A DNA stretch of 64,000 nucleotides from Clavaria fumosa (taxonomy: Eukaryota > Basidiomycota > Agaricomycetes > Agaricales > Clavariaceae). The position numbers were made by a program, and so were the translations under genes. Numbering within the stretch: position 1 is the stretch's first letter; each line of letters starts with the position of its first letter. Positions 41,791-54,351 of the stretch are shown in pieces. A model generated the notes under the pieces. It worked only from the letters and a program-made list of their open reading frames with translations, ran no database searches and was not told the DNA's origin. The stretch lies in the NCBI GenBank assembly GCA_951802425.1, contig OX637806.1, forward strand, positions 620,001 through 684,000, written 5' to 3'.

Positions 41791-41990
41791 NNNNNNNNNN
41801 NNNNNNNNNNNNNNNNNNNNNNNNNNNNNNNNNNNNNNNNNNNNNNNNNNNNNNNNNNNNNNNNNNNNNNNNNNNNNNNNNNNNNNNNNNNNNNNNNNNN
41901 NNNNNNNNNNNNNNNNNNNNNNNNNNNNNNNNNNNNNNNNNNNNNNNNNNNNNNNNNNNNNNNNNNNNNNNNNNNNNNNNNNNNNNNNNN
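41791..41990. other. Assembly gap (200 N)
   Basis: Exactly 200 undetermined bases, a typical scaffolding placeholder, so the true distance is unknown. Frames that run through it are not real evidence of coding. Confidence 0.99.
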
Positions 41991-42052
41991 GGAAATCAAG
42001 GCCAGAAGGGGGTACTGAGCCCTCCTGACCATGACGGTCGATGTCTCCTGCA

Positions 42053-43355
42053 GTTGCGTGTCCAACCCGGCGTGCTCGCGGTGCGGCTCAACCGCCAAGC
42101 GAGCGAATGGTATCGCATCCTCGACGGCCAGGTTGCCCGCGCACTCAAATTGACAAAGACTTATTGGCGGAAGGCGCGAAGACGGCAAGACTACGATGCA
42201 CGTGCGGACCAAGACCATATGGAACTCCACGAGTGGCTGCAACAGCTGAAAGACAAGACCATGTCGCATCTAGAATTGTTAATGCAAAAAGGCGATATCC
42301 AGGGTCCTCCATACACCATGCCCGATGACTTGGAGCTTACTTTCCTGCGGGGGTTCATTGAGAGACAAGCTGCGGGCATCCCGCACAATCCGCGGTTGAG
42401 GAAGGCGGGTCCCAGTCATTCTCAGCACCTTACACGACGTCTTTCGGAGGATTCCTCTGCTGCTTCTGAACCATTGGTCGAGAATGGCCCTTACTCGCTC
42501 GCCTTTGACAAGACGCGCAATATACCGGGTAAGCAGTGGTCGCTCAAATGGTTGTCCTTCTTTGTTTACCATGGCAATGTTTAGTCCATGATCCAGGTTC
42601 AAGCCATACGAATGCCTCTCCACTTTCATTAAGGGATCCAGATTCCTTCGAGGCTTACCCTTATAGTAGTTATCATCTTCATCGTTCCTGCGCTCTCTCC
42701 GTCGGGCTAATTGTTTGTTTTATGTTTAGATCAGGCGGTCCACGCCGCCAAAGAACGGCTATCCAGGGTGCAGAAAGACATGGAAGAGGCACTTGCCACG
42801 TATACGTCATGTCTCGAAGCTGAACGTCTCGCACGACAAGAGGTTGCCACCGCCGTACGGAACCGTGACGAAATGAGTGCGTCGTCTTTCATTGCGAGAG
42901 GGCGACACCCAATAACTGAACCATTCCCAACAGTGCAACATCTGCTTTCGCGGAATCAAACTCAAGGTTTCACATTTGTGTTCTTCAGTCCATGACACAA
43001 GAACTCATGCGAATGTCCAGGAGACATGACGAGGCACTCTGCCTCTCCCTCGGAGGACCAAACACCTTCGAGATATCACGCAGAAGTATGTCCCCTCCCC
43101 CATATAAACCACTTGTCTCTTACCAAGTCGTGCCACAAGGATTTTACTACACACGCCCAAAGCCTCAGACACCCCCAAGAGTCACTTCGACCCCCTGTAA
43201 AACATGGAGTCAAGCCCATCGACTGGTCCACATCTGAGCGCCCTGAGTTGTACCCCCTCGAGCCGTTGCCGCGACTTGACGTGGGTCGTCTACACTCGTT
43301 CGTCTCAGAACGTCAGCCGACTCGCCTGCCAGCCTTCAGTCCCATCTGCTACTAA
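42053..43355 (+). CDS. Partial unrecognised gene, 5' end lost in gap, coiled-coil
   Basis: A clear exon runs 42053-42538 (after an acceptor CTCCTGCAG) and reads EWYRILDGQVARALKLTKTYW, a charged helix and a PHNPRLRKAG region. It joins in frame, over a 191-bp intron, to 42730-42874 (QAVHAAKERLSRVQKDMEEALATY...), a coiled-coil. Later exons are likely around 43000-43087 (MRMSRRHDEALCLSLGG) and 43141-43355 (DWSTSERPELYPLEPLPRLDVGRL, then stop), but the exact junctions are ambiguous. The start codon and first exons would lie in or before the gap. I recognise no family. Confidence 0.5.
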
Positions 43356-45281
43356 AGACCCCGCGATGCACGAAAATAGAAAACATGTGCGAAGTTGGGA
43401 TCGGAGCGCGCTGCCAGGTCTGTGAGCTGTTTTTCATTGTTCCTTATTTTCGTGCTCTCTACTTGAAATTCGTATTCTTACAATTCGCTCAACATGTGGG
43501 TAACATCACTTTTAGATGGACAGGATGACGTTGAGGTCCGATGCCGTGTTTTCGTTCCTTGGCATTCTTGTCATGTCTCACATGCATCTCTGCAGGGTTT
43601 GGGAACTCTCTCCCCGCCACGTAAGCGAATGCATCAAATGATGGGAGGAGGGTTCGATGTCTTTCACATGGGTCTTCCGTCTCACAACATATCGTTATCA
43701 TCTTGATCCACTTTTTGACCTCTGCACACACGTTCCTGCATATTTATCTTGCGCTCACTTGCCTTTTTTTCTCCTCCCATCAAAAGCGTTGTAGTCAGCA
43801 TCGCCTCTTGTAAGTTACATAGAGCTTGAAACAGCAAGAGTATATTAGATATTAGAGACTCTCCATTTGGAATCTGTACATATATGACATTCCACTCTAC
43901 TCTGTTAGTTTTCATCTCACTGGACCCGGTCCATCCAAGTTCATATCTGCTCCACACCCTTTGGTTGGATCGACCATGACAGCGCTTCGCTAATCAATGA
44001 TGTGTTGCTAGCCAGCTGCTACGCAAGTGCGGCACTCCCGCAGATCATGTGCAGGGTCTGATGCTGAAAAGGGAAGAAACGAACCCTGATATCGGTTTTT
44101 TCGCAAGTCGGCAAATGAGCAGAGGCGCTGCCAGCGTAAAAACTGCGGGCGGGGTACTTCCCAAAGTTTGCACGCTGATGGTATGTTATTGTACTTCTTA
44201 TTACTGAGCTCGTCGTGGCAGTCATGAGGCCTGAGGAGTTGGCCCGAGCAGCGGACTTCGTGGCCGTGTGGCACTTGCTCATCGTCGGGAAATTATTTTT
44301 TCCTCGGCTTCCGGCGGTGGCGAACAGCAGCTACCATTACCATCAGAGCGGCACAGGCATTTATAACCCAGCAATACAACGAACGGGGCCCGCGACACGA
44401 CTACAGTACTGTTACCCATCAAGGTCAAGGAACGCGACCCCGATGAGGCCCTAGAGTGACATGTTGACGGTACTACACTGGAGTCTTTTCGCGCGTGCCA
44501 GTGATCTGAGTCCTGGCCTTTTTTCATTTTGCGTTAGCAGCTGCATCCAAAGTCAGGGCTTACAGCCAGCACCGTACCTTGGTAACGAGAAGGACCCGGC
44601 ACTGTGATCTCGTCGCCTGGTTGCCGAGGTTTCAGAGCGCGGGCCCGTCCGTTATTTTAGGTAAGTCGGGTATTTAGGTTACCAGCTGTCATTGGTTGGG
44701 TGATGGTTTCCCGACCCTTCCTGCCGAGGTCAAGAGCGCTATCAGTGCACATTGCATTTCTCGATCGCACACGGACAGGCAAGTCGAGCCATTGACGCAC
44801 TAATTACACTATAATTTACAGTTCGCCCTTCTTGGGCATGGCTTGCCAGTGCCAAACGAAGACGTGCCCTCCCTGGGTGTGGTGCCCATCGGCGGGAATG
44901 CTACCTACGCGATGCTCGTAGGCGACGCTGCATCACTGTTAGACTTATCCAAGGCGTGGCGCAGTGCTCCGAAATTGGGGTCTTTGCACTGCCACAAACG
45001 CGTCGCGACGCGTGCCACTGTCGGTGGCTCGCAGTGGGGAGCCACAATGAATGGTATAATAACACACATACACCTTGCCTCTTACCTTCACGACGATACT
45101 TTGCTATGCAATCAGAAGCAGGAGCAATCTCCCCTTGCATTGATCCTGCCTCACTGACGGCTAGCCGAGGTCCGTTTTGTCTTCCCACGAGCCTTTCCCC
45201 TTCTCGGAATTGTCATCTGATTGATGCATCACCGCCACCTTTTTTTTCCTCCTCACTTCCCCACGTTGCCATTGTGCTGCG
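43356..45281. other. Mostly unassigned; possible upstream exons of the CCCH gene
   Basis: No gene is supported from 43356 to about 44800. At 44822-45055 an acceptor-like TTTACAG is followed by a plausible coding stretch (GVVPIGGNATYAMLVGDAASLLDLSKAW) ending at a GTATAA donor. This could be an N-terminal exon of the zinc-finger gene downstream, but I could not close a model: the only acceptor with the right phase is at 45377. Confidence 0.35.
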
Positions 45282-47350
45282 TTGCTCCATGTCATCGAAC
45301 GCGGCGCCCTCCATGCCTCTGGCATCTTTGTGTCCTGGCTCCTATCTCATGGTGCGTTGCATCTTAACGATACAGGATTGGATAAGCTTGAAAGTGCCAC
45401 GTCTTGTCCTTCCCATGATGGACATCTTGGGGGCAACACTGTTCTGCCCACGAGCCACCGCGTCCTAGACCCGCAGCCATGGAAGACGGTGATCTGTAGG
45501 CACTTTTTTCTGTCGTCGGGCAAGTCATGCCCACGAGGCGCGAGCTGTAACTAGTGCGTCTCCCTTTCGCCACTCCGCGTGGTCTGTCCTTTTAACTCTG
45601 TCTGCGATCAACTCGCGCCTCGTGCGTCGATGCAGCGTCCATGACCTCAGTATCTCACCACACGATGGTCTGAAAAGTACCGCTCAACCTCTGATGGCGC
45701 AGGCGGCCTTGCCCAAGGAGGGTGACCCTGTGCCCAACCCGTCTGTCATCATGAGGGGTCATTGCTGGAAACACGTACAAGGTCATTGCAGCCTCAAAAA
45801 TGATTGTCAGTATTACCACCCGCCTGATGTGGCACTATGTAAATATCGTCCCATTCAACGCCGCTGTGTTCGGTTTGCTCACGTCTTGTTTGTCTGTCCG
45901 ATTTGCAGTCATGCCATACACACCTTGCCCACGCGGGTTTCAATGCAAAACAAGATATTGCAAATTCAAGCACACGCCAAAATCGTATGTGCCTACCGCT
46001 ATCAATAACCCTCTCGCGGGAGATATCCCACCGGCTCACGGGCAGACTATGGGTCCCCCTGCCTCTGGGCAGTCTAGCGCTCCGAATATCCCACCCAGTC
46101 ATGTACATGATTTGGGTTCTTTCTCTGGACCGGCTAGCGCTCATCAGAATGGGAGGATCCCACCTAGTCATGTTCAATCTATAGGCACTTCTCCCCCCCG
46201 GAGGTTTGACGCTGCTCCAAAGACTCCTAGTCACGTTCAGGCTGTGCATCCCCCTCGTCCTCTTAGTCTCTGTGCTTTGCTGGAACGCAACAACTACTAT
46301 TCCCGAGGCCCTGGTGTGTATGTTTCTGAGCAACCTGTGCTGGCGGGTCATCATAACGTCAATCTCGCGGCCGCGGCGGCTCAGGCTCCGCCTATCGCTA
46401 GCCTCCACAACCCGCAATCGCGCGATGCCGCCACGTTCTGGGCGCCCCCGGCTACGTACGCACCTCCTTTTAGCGCTTCACACGTGTCGACAGCACCTGC
46501 GGCTGCTACTACTGATCGCAACAGCATTTGCAAGAGCATTACTAACTATCACACTGCTGCTGCCACTAGCTCGGCGGGTGCAGATTCCCGTTTCGCAGCC
46601 CCCATCGTGTCCTTCATGGACGAGGGCCCGTGGTCAGAGGCCACGAGGTCGGCGCAGCCACCTCTGTCGCCGCTGGCGTTAGAGATGATTTCTCCTGCTG
46701 CGGCGGCGCCCGCGCTGCTTCCTCCGACCACAGGACACACCCGTAGCTCCAGCTTGCTTGCCGCGCCGTCTGGGCCTGAGCGTCTTCGATCGTTTGGGGC
46801 GTTGTCTGACGCGAGTCGTGTTCACAATGACGCCGCCGACGGACGTGCTCGCTATGATGCTGCCGACGGACGTGCTCACCGTGACGCCGCTGGACGCGCC
46901 CGAAGCTCTAGTTTGCTTGTCGTGCCACCCGGCAGCGAGCGCGATCGGCCGATCTTGGCCTCCTCCGCCCTGTTTGGCGGAGGTCGTCGTGCTCGCGATG
47001 GCACTGATGCCGGCTGCATTGCGGCTAGTGTCGGTGTCGGTGCCGATGGTCGTGTCATTACTACTGACCGAAACGTGCTTGGCGACCCTCAAGTAACTCC
47101 GTCTGCTACTGATGTTGCTGCTTCTGCCATGCCATACCGACTCTCGCTTTACAACAACGTCGCTCCGCGACAAGTCTCTGCTCAGATTCAGGCTGGAAGT
47201 GCTCCTCAATCGGCAGCGCCTTACTACGCGTCGTACGGTGCAGGTGCTCTGCGACGCCGCGCGACTGCCCAAAAACGCGACGTTGCCGCCTTGACCACTC
47301 ATACTCGGAACGTCGCGGCCGCGGTCGCAGCCGCGGTGCTAGACGACTAG
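45282..47350 (+). CDS. CCCH zinc-finger protein (probable RNA-binding)
   Basis: Downstream exons are clear: up to 45553, then 45636-45838 and 45909-47350, all in phase; the 5' end is unresolved. Three Cys-Cys-Cys-His clusters lie in sequence: C-x10-C-x5-C-x3-H (from VICRHFF to CNYVH, completed across an intron), C-x7-C-x5-C-x3-H (HCWKHVQGHC to CQYYH) and C-x5-C-x4-C-x3-H (TPCPRGFQC to CKFKH, again just after an intron). Such fingers usually bind single-stranded RNA. The long C-terminal region is Ala/Ser/Pro-rich and disordered, with near-repeats of PPSHVQ and of RxDAADGRA. The spacing of fingers 1 and 3 departs from the classical C-x8-C-x5-C-x3-H. The role is unknown. Confidence 0.68.
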
Positions 47351-48641
47351 TCATCGATGGACACAACGGCGGAACCTGGTTATTTCTGACTGAAAAGACC
47401 CTTCTTTTTCTCTTATGATATCGTAGTACCATGAAAATGTTGGCTGATTTCCACTGTTCGTAGACAGATTTATGAATATATAAGTACGTTACCTACAACC
47501 CCTGCGACTGAACTACAAGGCCATGTTGTGTTGCGGCATGATGTCTGCACGTTTCTCACTTGCCTCAGGGTGCCAGACCCTGAGCATCGGTTGTCATCCA
47601 AAATGCCATGCAAAGTTTCGTGGATGGCATGACGAAATATCCCCTACAGTATTCAGACTTGGCATGGTGGGAACACGCTCACCCTGGTCCACGATCATGG
47701 GTACATGAGGACGCCGGCCATTCTACGCCGCGCACTCGGGCACCTGCACGAGCGTCAGCTGCGCGAGGCACGGTGCGGATTCGAGAGACGATGCGGTAGC
47801 TGGTGGCACGCGTAGCCTGAGTTGGGAGTGGGGAATGTGTTCGAGTAGGGAGTGTTGGTGCTGAGGCAGTTGGCAGTCGCGTGATCGAGATTTCTTCACT
47901 GGGTTTTACAACGGTACAACGGTGAGGAGCAGCGCAGCAACTCATTCGCTGCGGATGGGCAAACCCATTGAAAGAGCATTCTACTCGCATTCGGTGATAT
48001 ATGAGCATCGTAGCCAATACACGTACCCATACATGAATGAATGCACGAGCACGAGGATCCCTGCGGCTTTGCTGTGAATTCCACCATGTCGAAACACGAC
48101 CCACGGGATCCTGCAAAGGAGACGAAAATCACCCTCCCCGCTACCTGGCACAAGCAAGATATCGGTACGTCTGATAGCGCTACTGAGACAGCCAGATCGT
48201 CACGTCTGAATGAGCAGCGCAGACCTGACGGGCGCAATGGGAATGGCGGTCTCTGGGGTGGTGATGGTGACCCGGAATCGGTATACACGTCTCGTCCCCG
48301 TCGTCAACGGCGGTGTAAATGAACAAGGATGTAACCCTCTGCTAGATACCTCGCCTGGCCTGCCGTGATCCTCGCGCTCAACACGTCCATCAACCAGCAT
48401 CCACTTCGCACCAAGGAGGGACGCGGTTCAAGTGGCCTGTGCGTGCTGCGTTCTCCTCGTTGTCCATGCAATGGGTCTACATAATTTTTTTCTCTCCTTG
48501 CAGACTCGCGTTTGGTGCCCTGATCGCGTCGTATTTACCGTACTTTCTCGCAGCTCCGTAGATAAATTGTCTTTTTTAAATATGATTACAACTTTTTGCC
48601 GTTGGTCGTCGTCGTGTCCTTTTCCTTCTACTCCCACCACC
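47351..48641. other. Intergenic, 1.3 kb, no supported gene
   Basis: Contains a 93-codon plus-strand frame (48041-48322, MHEHEDPCGF...) and a 130-codon antisense frame (47896-48288). Neither has family features. 48540-48641 is T/C-rich and probably the promoter of the F-box gene. Confidence 0.4.
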
Positions 48642-51436
48642 ATGTCACCTCTCCTCGCCTCATTCTCACCAGCTACGCCCACACCAAGTCGCCCCTCCCG
48701 TCTAATAGCCCCCCGTCTATCCAGTCCGTCTACCTCCGCCACCTCTGCGACGATGAGGAGACACAGCCGCGCCTTCCCCTTCGCTGTAGGCATCGCGGTT
48801 GCCACTAGTCTTGGCTCCCCTTTCTCCATGCCCGACCCTCTCCCATCCACTAGCACAGCAGACGCAGATCTCGACTTCGTTGACGGCATCTTCGCCGCCG
48901 TCCCGCACGCACTCACCATCACCCGCCCCGCGTCGCCTGACTTCTCGCTGCTCGACCTTCCCCCTGACGCCGACGTCGGCTTCGACTTCGACTTTGACAC
49001 GGGCCCCTGGGCTTCGGGGTTGGGATTAGGTTCGGCCTCGCGGCTGTTCGGGAGACGTCACCACCTCTCCCCGGCGGAGCGCCCCGTACGTTCGATCTTC
49101 CCCCGTCTGTGGGACGCGCTTTGCTCACCCGTCAAGCGGGTGCGCGGCCTCGGCGGAAGCTACCACTGCAAGACGCGCGGCGCGCCCGACGACTGGTGCG
49201 CGCTCGCACCCCTCGATGATGACGAGGGTGAGCTCATCGAGCTCGTTGACGACGAGGCGTGCTTCGTCGAGGCGCATGCCGTCACAGGCTTAGGTGAGGC
49301 CCGTCCTTACATCGACCCACAGAGAGACAGTCCGCTAACCACTTACAGACTTCCTGAGCCTACTCCCCACTGAGCTCGCTTTCCACGTTCTCGCGTTGCT
49401 CGATCTGCGCAGCGTGCTTGCGTGCGCGGGCGTGTGCCATGCCTGGCGCGCGCTCACGCAGGACAATGCCCTGTGGCGCGCTCTCTTTGCACGCATGTAT
49501 GCCGAGCGCGGGTGGCGCGTCGCCGAGCACTGGTACCGCGGGCGCCACTGCTATGTGGGCGGCGACGAAGACGCCGCGACACGGCATGATGGGTGGAGGA
49601 GGCCGTCGATTCTCACGTTCATGTACGAGGAGTGGGTACGGAAGCGCGTTAGCTCGCAAGCACAGATGTTGGCACTGCAGCGCCATGGTACGATGGAGCT
49701 GCTCCGCGCCAGGTAACTGTATCCAGAACTTGTTTCTCTGTCTGATTGCAGCTAATCTCTCCCATTTTTTAAAGCCTTCTGCAGAGAGCGACGCAACCCA
49801 CCCCGATGTGCACCTGGAAGCACCTGTACAAGACGAGGTACATCCTCGACCAGCGTTGGACTGCGGGACCGCCGTCGTCGCCAACGGCGACACTAGAGGC
49901 ATCCGACAGATCGTCTGGCTCTGGCGTCCTAGGGGGCTCTACGAGAGTATTTGAACCCGCCGTGACCCGTCTCTCCGGGCATGCCGACAGCGTTTACTGT
50001 ACGTCATCTCATCTCGGTCTCCATTCCAGCCTCGCGTTTTTACATTTCTCCTCTATGACCCGCACCACTTCATGTATGATGCATGGGTGTACACACACGC
50101 ACATGCACACACAGGCCTCGAGTTTGACTCCCGCTTTATCTTCACGGGCTCACGCGATCGCTCGATCAAAGTGTGGGAGCTGCATGGCGGGCAGTGCGTA
50201 GGGACGTTCGGCGGTGCTGGCGGCGAGGGCGAGGGGGGGCATAGGGGTAGTGTGTTGTGTCTCAAGTTCGATCGCGAGTGGTGGAGGCGTCCCGCAGCCA
50301 CGCAGACAGGGGAGAGCGTAGGGTCCATGGTCAGCGGGAGCAGCGACTGCTGTGTGTGTGTGTGGGACCTACGCCTGGAAGAAGAGGCCCCGGCTGACCC
50401 AGAAGGGCGCACTGCTAGCGGCGCGCCCACGGTAGTGGTCACGGCGTGCGTGCGCCGTGTGCTCCGGCACCACTCGAGCGGCGTGCTGGATTTGAGAATG
50501 TGTGACCGGTGGATCGTCAGCTGGTATTCTACTTCATTCACCCCTGAGCCACAGCTCTCATGACTCTTCCTTTCTTTTTTCCCCATTCCTAGCTCGAAGG
50601 ACGCACTGATCTGTGTGTGGCGGCGCGACACGCTCGCGCTGCACTGCACGTTCCGCGGGCACGAAGGGCCCGTGAACGCGGTGGGCATGGAGCACGGGCA
50701 CGTGGCCAGCGCGAGCGGGGACGGGAAGTTGATGTTATGGGAGATACCTGAGGTCGTGTCGGGCGGTGGCGCCGCAGCCGAGAGCGGTGCTGTGACGGTG
50801 GGTCCGACGAGGGTCTTCGAGGGGCACGGACGTCGCTTTGCGTGCATCGAGTTCAAGGTGTGCCCACTCGATTGTTCGATTGCTTTACCCTCCCTCTTTC
50901 TTTCTTTTCTCAAAGCTATTATGCTTCGCCTGTGGCGCAGGACGATTTGATCGTGTCGGGCTCGAACGACCGCAAGATCAAGGTGTGGCGCGCGTCGACG
51001 GGGGAGTGTCTGCGCACGCTGGCGGGGCACGACAAGCTGGTGCGCGCGCTGAGCTTCGACCCGCGTAGTGGGCGGCTCGTGAGTGCGAGTTATGACCGGA
51101 CGGTCAAGGTGTGGGATTTGTGGTCAGGGAGGTGCGCCGTTCTCGTCTAGATCTGTTGTGCCGGCTTCCTCACTTTTCTTTCTCTGGACGCATATTCGCC
51201 CTTTTTCTTTTTTTTTTTGCGGAGCAGGATGGTGAGAGAGTTTCACGGGTGCCATGCGAGTCATATTTTCGACGTCAAGTTTGACGTTGGAAGAATCGTG
51301 AGGTGAGTTGGCCTCCCAAGGCTCAAGACGTTTGCTAACTGTTCTTATGGTAATTGTACCTTTTAGCACATCGCATGATCAGATGATTGTTGTCCTAGAC
51401 TTTACGCGGGGGCTCGACGTGACTCCTTTTGTTTGA
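48642..51436 (+). CDS. F-box/WD40 protein, SCF ubiquitin-ligase substrate receptor
   Basis: Eight exons (48642-49293, 49349-49712, 49775-49998, 50115-50523, 50593-50857, 50941-51131, 51228-51302, 51367-51436) close in frame to 749 residues. The ATG at 48642 has a good CACC context; the frame is open further upstream. The F-box is at ~218-265 (FLSLLPTELAFHVLALLDLRS, then VCHAWR and LWRALF). A linker WKHLYKTRYILDQRW follows, then about seven WD40 blades from ~380: DSVYCLEFD-x3-FTGSRDRSIKVWEL, MVSGSSDCCVCVWD, WIVSCSKDALICVW, VSGSNDRKIKVWRA, LVSASYDRTVKVWD. F-box/WD proteins dock on Skp1 and present phosphorylated substrates for ubiquitylation (Cdc4, Pop1, Met30 types). Which of these it matches is not clear. 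Confidence 0.92.
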
Positions 51437-51747
51437 GTGTTCTTTGGATCACTATGGTCTGTATATTTCCAAGGCCCCTACCGCTCTTCCTCATTCTAGT
51501 CATAATCGCATCTGGTGCATTGCATTGGGACCATGAACCACAGTAATCCACCCAGCCATTTACATTCTCATACTATCGTCGGGATATCTCCACACGCCCT
51601 ACACTGTATCGTTCATATAGGTTTCCTTTGTATATCTTACTCATCTCCTCTTGATCTTATCTACCATGTGACCCTTGTGTGACTCGATTCACTCATATAC
51701 TGTATCCAGCTCTTCGACGAGTCAGACGTGCACGCGACCAGACGACC
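51437..51747. other. Intergenic between F-box and seryl-tRNA synthetase genes
   Basis: About 310 bp with no frame of interest. It holds the 3' end of one gene and the promoter of the next, both on the plus strand. Confidence 0.5.
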
Positions 51748-53657
51748 ATGACCCTCGACATCAAGTCGTTCATTGACAGCAAAGGCGGGAACCTTGAGGA
51801 AATCCGCGCGTCGCAGCGCAAGCGAGGCGATCCCGTCGAAATCGTCGACGAGATCGTCTCTATGTACAACGAATGGGTGCGGAGTGCGTCGATGTCGACC
51901 TTCCGTTTCGTCGGACCCGCCGTTGCTGACCCTTTATGTCTTCTTTCTTGCCTGACGCGATAACGTCGCCTTGGGCAGAGGATTATGAAGTGAACGCGCT
52001 GCGCAAGCGGGTAAACGAGGTGCAAAAGGAGATCGCGGCGAAGAAGAAGGTCGGTCTTAGCCATTTCTTTTTACAACAAACACAAGAGAACTAAGCAGGT
52101 TGTGCTTCTGGTGACCAGGCCAAGCAGCCGGCAGACGAGCTGGTGGCGAAGAAGAAGGAGCTGGACGCGCAGGTCGAGGCGCAGTTGCGCGACGCGCGAG
52201 CGTGGGAGAGCACGATGCGCCAGAAAGCGTGTGTCGTGGGGAACATCGTCGCGCCTGATGTACCCGTGAGCATGACCGAGGTGAGCGTGCCTGCGCCTTT
52301 CCTACCCCACGACAAGTTTGAAAGCTGTGGGAAACGAATCCGCCGCCGTGCCGTCCGCGAAACCCTGGGTGATGATGTGCTCTTCGTTTTTGTCTGTGGC
52401 GTTTAGGACGACAACGTGACGCTCAGGACGTGGCACCCCAATGGGCCGAATGGCAAAGTAGAGAAACGTGCAGACATCATGCCGCACCATGAAGTGCTGC
52501 TCCGTCTGGACGCCATGGACCTCGATCGAGGTATGTTGTATACTAGTCACCTCTATTTACCATGTTTTGGGGAATATATAGCGTCTCTAACAGTTTCTCC
52601 CCTTTCGCGCAATCACAGGAGCCAAGGTGTCAGGCCATAGAGGCTACTTCTTGACCAATGACGGTATCGATCTGAATCAGGCGCTGATCACGTACGGCCT
52701 CGACTTTCTGCGGAAGCGGAGGTACACGAAGATCCAGCCGCCCTTTTTCATGAACAAGGACATGATGAGCAAGACGGCGCAGCTGGACCAGTTCGACGAG
52801 GAGCTATACAAAGTTTGCACACGCCATACCTTTTTACTCGTTTGCTCATGCTCAAGCGCGGTTGCCGCTAGGTAATAGCAAATGACGACGAGAAATACCT
52901 GATAGCGACATCCGAACAGCCCATCTCTGCGTTCCACGCCGGAGAGTGGTTCGACGACCCCAACACGTCGCTGCCACTGCGGTACGCGGGGTACTCGACG
53001 TGCTTCCGCAAGGAGGCCGGGTCGGCGGGGCGCGACATGTGGGGCATCTTCCGGGTGCACCAGTTTGAGAAAGTGGAGCAGTTCTGCATTACGGCGCCCG
53101 AAAAGAGCTGGGAGATGTTCGAAGACATGGTCGCGGCGAGCGAAGCATTCTACCAGAGCTTGGGTCTACCGTACCGCATCGTGGCGATCGTCAGCGGTGC
53201 GCTGAACAAGGCGGCAAGCAAGAAGTATGATTTGGAGGCGTGGTTCCCGTTCCAGGGAGAGTGGAAGGAGCTGGTGAGCTGCTCGAACTGTACTGACTAT
53301 CGTAAGTGCTCGGTCTCTAGTGCTTTGCTCCCAGTTGTTGATACACGGCCCCCAAATCTAGAGAGCCGCCGATTGGAGATTCGGTGCGGTCAGAAAGTGC
53401 AAGACCAGCAACGTAAGGTCTACGTGCACATGCTGAACGGGACGCTCTGTGCCACGGAGCGGGCGCTGTGCTGTCTAGTGGAGAATTATCAGACTCCAGA
53501 TGTGCGTTGCCTCCTCTCTTCATATATCACGACTCTGTTATTTAAATCTGTGTAGGGCCTTGTTATACCCGAGCCGCTTCGCCCATACCTACAAGGTCGA
53601 GAATTTTTGCCTTGGGTGAAAGAGTTGCCCAAAGGCCTTCAGAGGAAGCATGCGTAA
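51748..53657 (+). CDS. SES1: Cytosolic seryl-tRNA synthetase
   Basis: Eight exons (51748-51883, 51979-52049, 52119-52280, 52407-52530, 52619-52812, 52872-53301, 53362-53501, 53556-53657) close in frame to 452 residues. The N-terminal ~110 residues form the long antiparallel coiled-coil that holds the tRNA variable arm ([26 protein letters not shown]). The class II core follows: motif 1 around [30 protein letters not shown], motif 2 CFRKEAG then [14 protein letters not shown], and motif 3 [19 protein letters not shown], whose Arg binds ATP. It attaches serine to tRNA-Ser (and tRNA-Sec where present). The length and the absence of a presequence fit the cytosolic enzyme. Confidence 0.95.
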
Positions 53658-54351
53658 GCTGGGGTGCTGGGTGGGGGAAGGCTCTTGATTGATGGAGGGA
53701 GTGTAGTGAATACAAATAAATTAAAATTTGCATGGCATCTGTTGCAATAAGTGACAAACTAGCTGCTTTCCAGTTACTTGGCTTTGATCCCCTCACCTCA
53801 TGAGTCGTACAGTATGTAAATTTCTGTGAGGCTGTGGAATAGACAGACAAGTTGTAGTGTGGAATAGACAAACAAGGCATTATAATATGCCTTTACATCC
53901 CCCTCTCAGTATGTTTAAATTTTCTAGTCTGTCCTATCTAAATTGTCTGCCAGCAGTGGGTAAGTAAATCTGGCAAAAAGGTTGTTGTTACAGAGAATTT
54001 TTGAGGATCCAGCTCAGCTCAAAAGCCCAGGCTTAAGCCTGGCCTGACACTGGCTGACAGGGCTTGCAAAAATGCAACCCAGGCCTTCTTGTAAGGCTCA
54101 GGATCAGCTTCGGGCCTACGCATACTGGTAGACAGAATCTGAAGGTTACTACTCACAAAAGTGTTTGAGGAATGATGTACAAGGGGAGAGATTTCACCCT
54201 CTTACAGTAACTGGTCCATTGCAGTGACGACTTTCCTGTGTTGTGTCTTGGTCCCTACTGTAATGGGCAGTAGTCGCACAGTGCACAAAACAGCTGTCCC
54301 TTAGCCACTCGGCTGCAGGAGACGTTCAGCCACTGACGCGTTGCAACGACC
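53658..54351. other. Intergenic with palindrome-rich repeat remnant
   Basis: About 690 bp. CCAGGCTTAAGCCTGG (54027-54042) is a perfect 16-bp palindrome, and GGGCTTGCA/TGCAACCC around 54059-54079 forms a near-perfect hairpin with an AAAA loop. Variants of GCCCAGGC/GGCCT recur to about 54120. This looks like the remnant of a repeat element. No gene is seen. Confidence 0.45.

Noticed and set aside
41754..42052. Coding frame running through the N gap
   Set aside because: Unknown bases never contain stops, so the open frame is artificial; only sequence after the acceptor at 42052 is used.
47896..48322. Two overlapping small frames on opposite strands
   Set aside because: Neither shows a domain, signal peptide or compatible exon; evidence is too weak for a gene.
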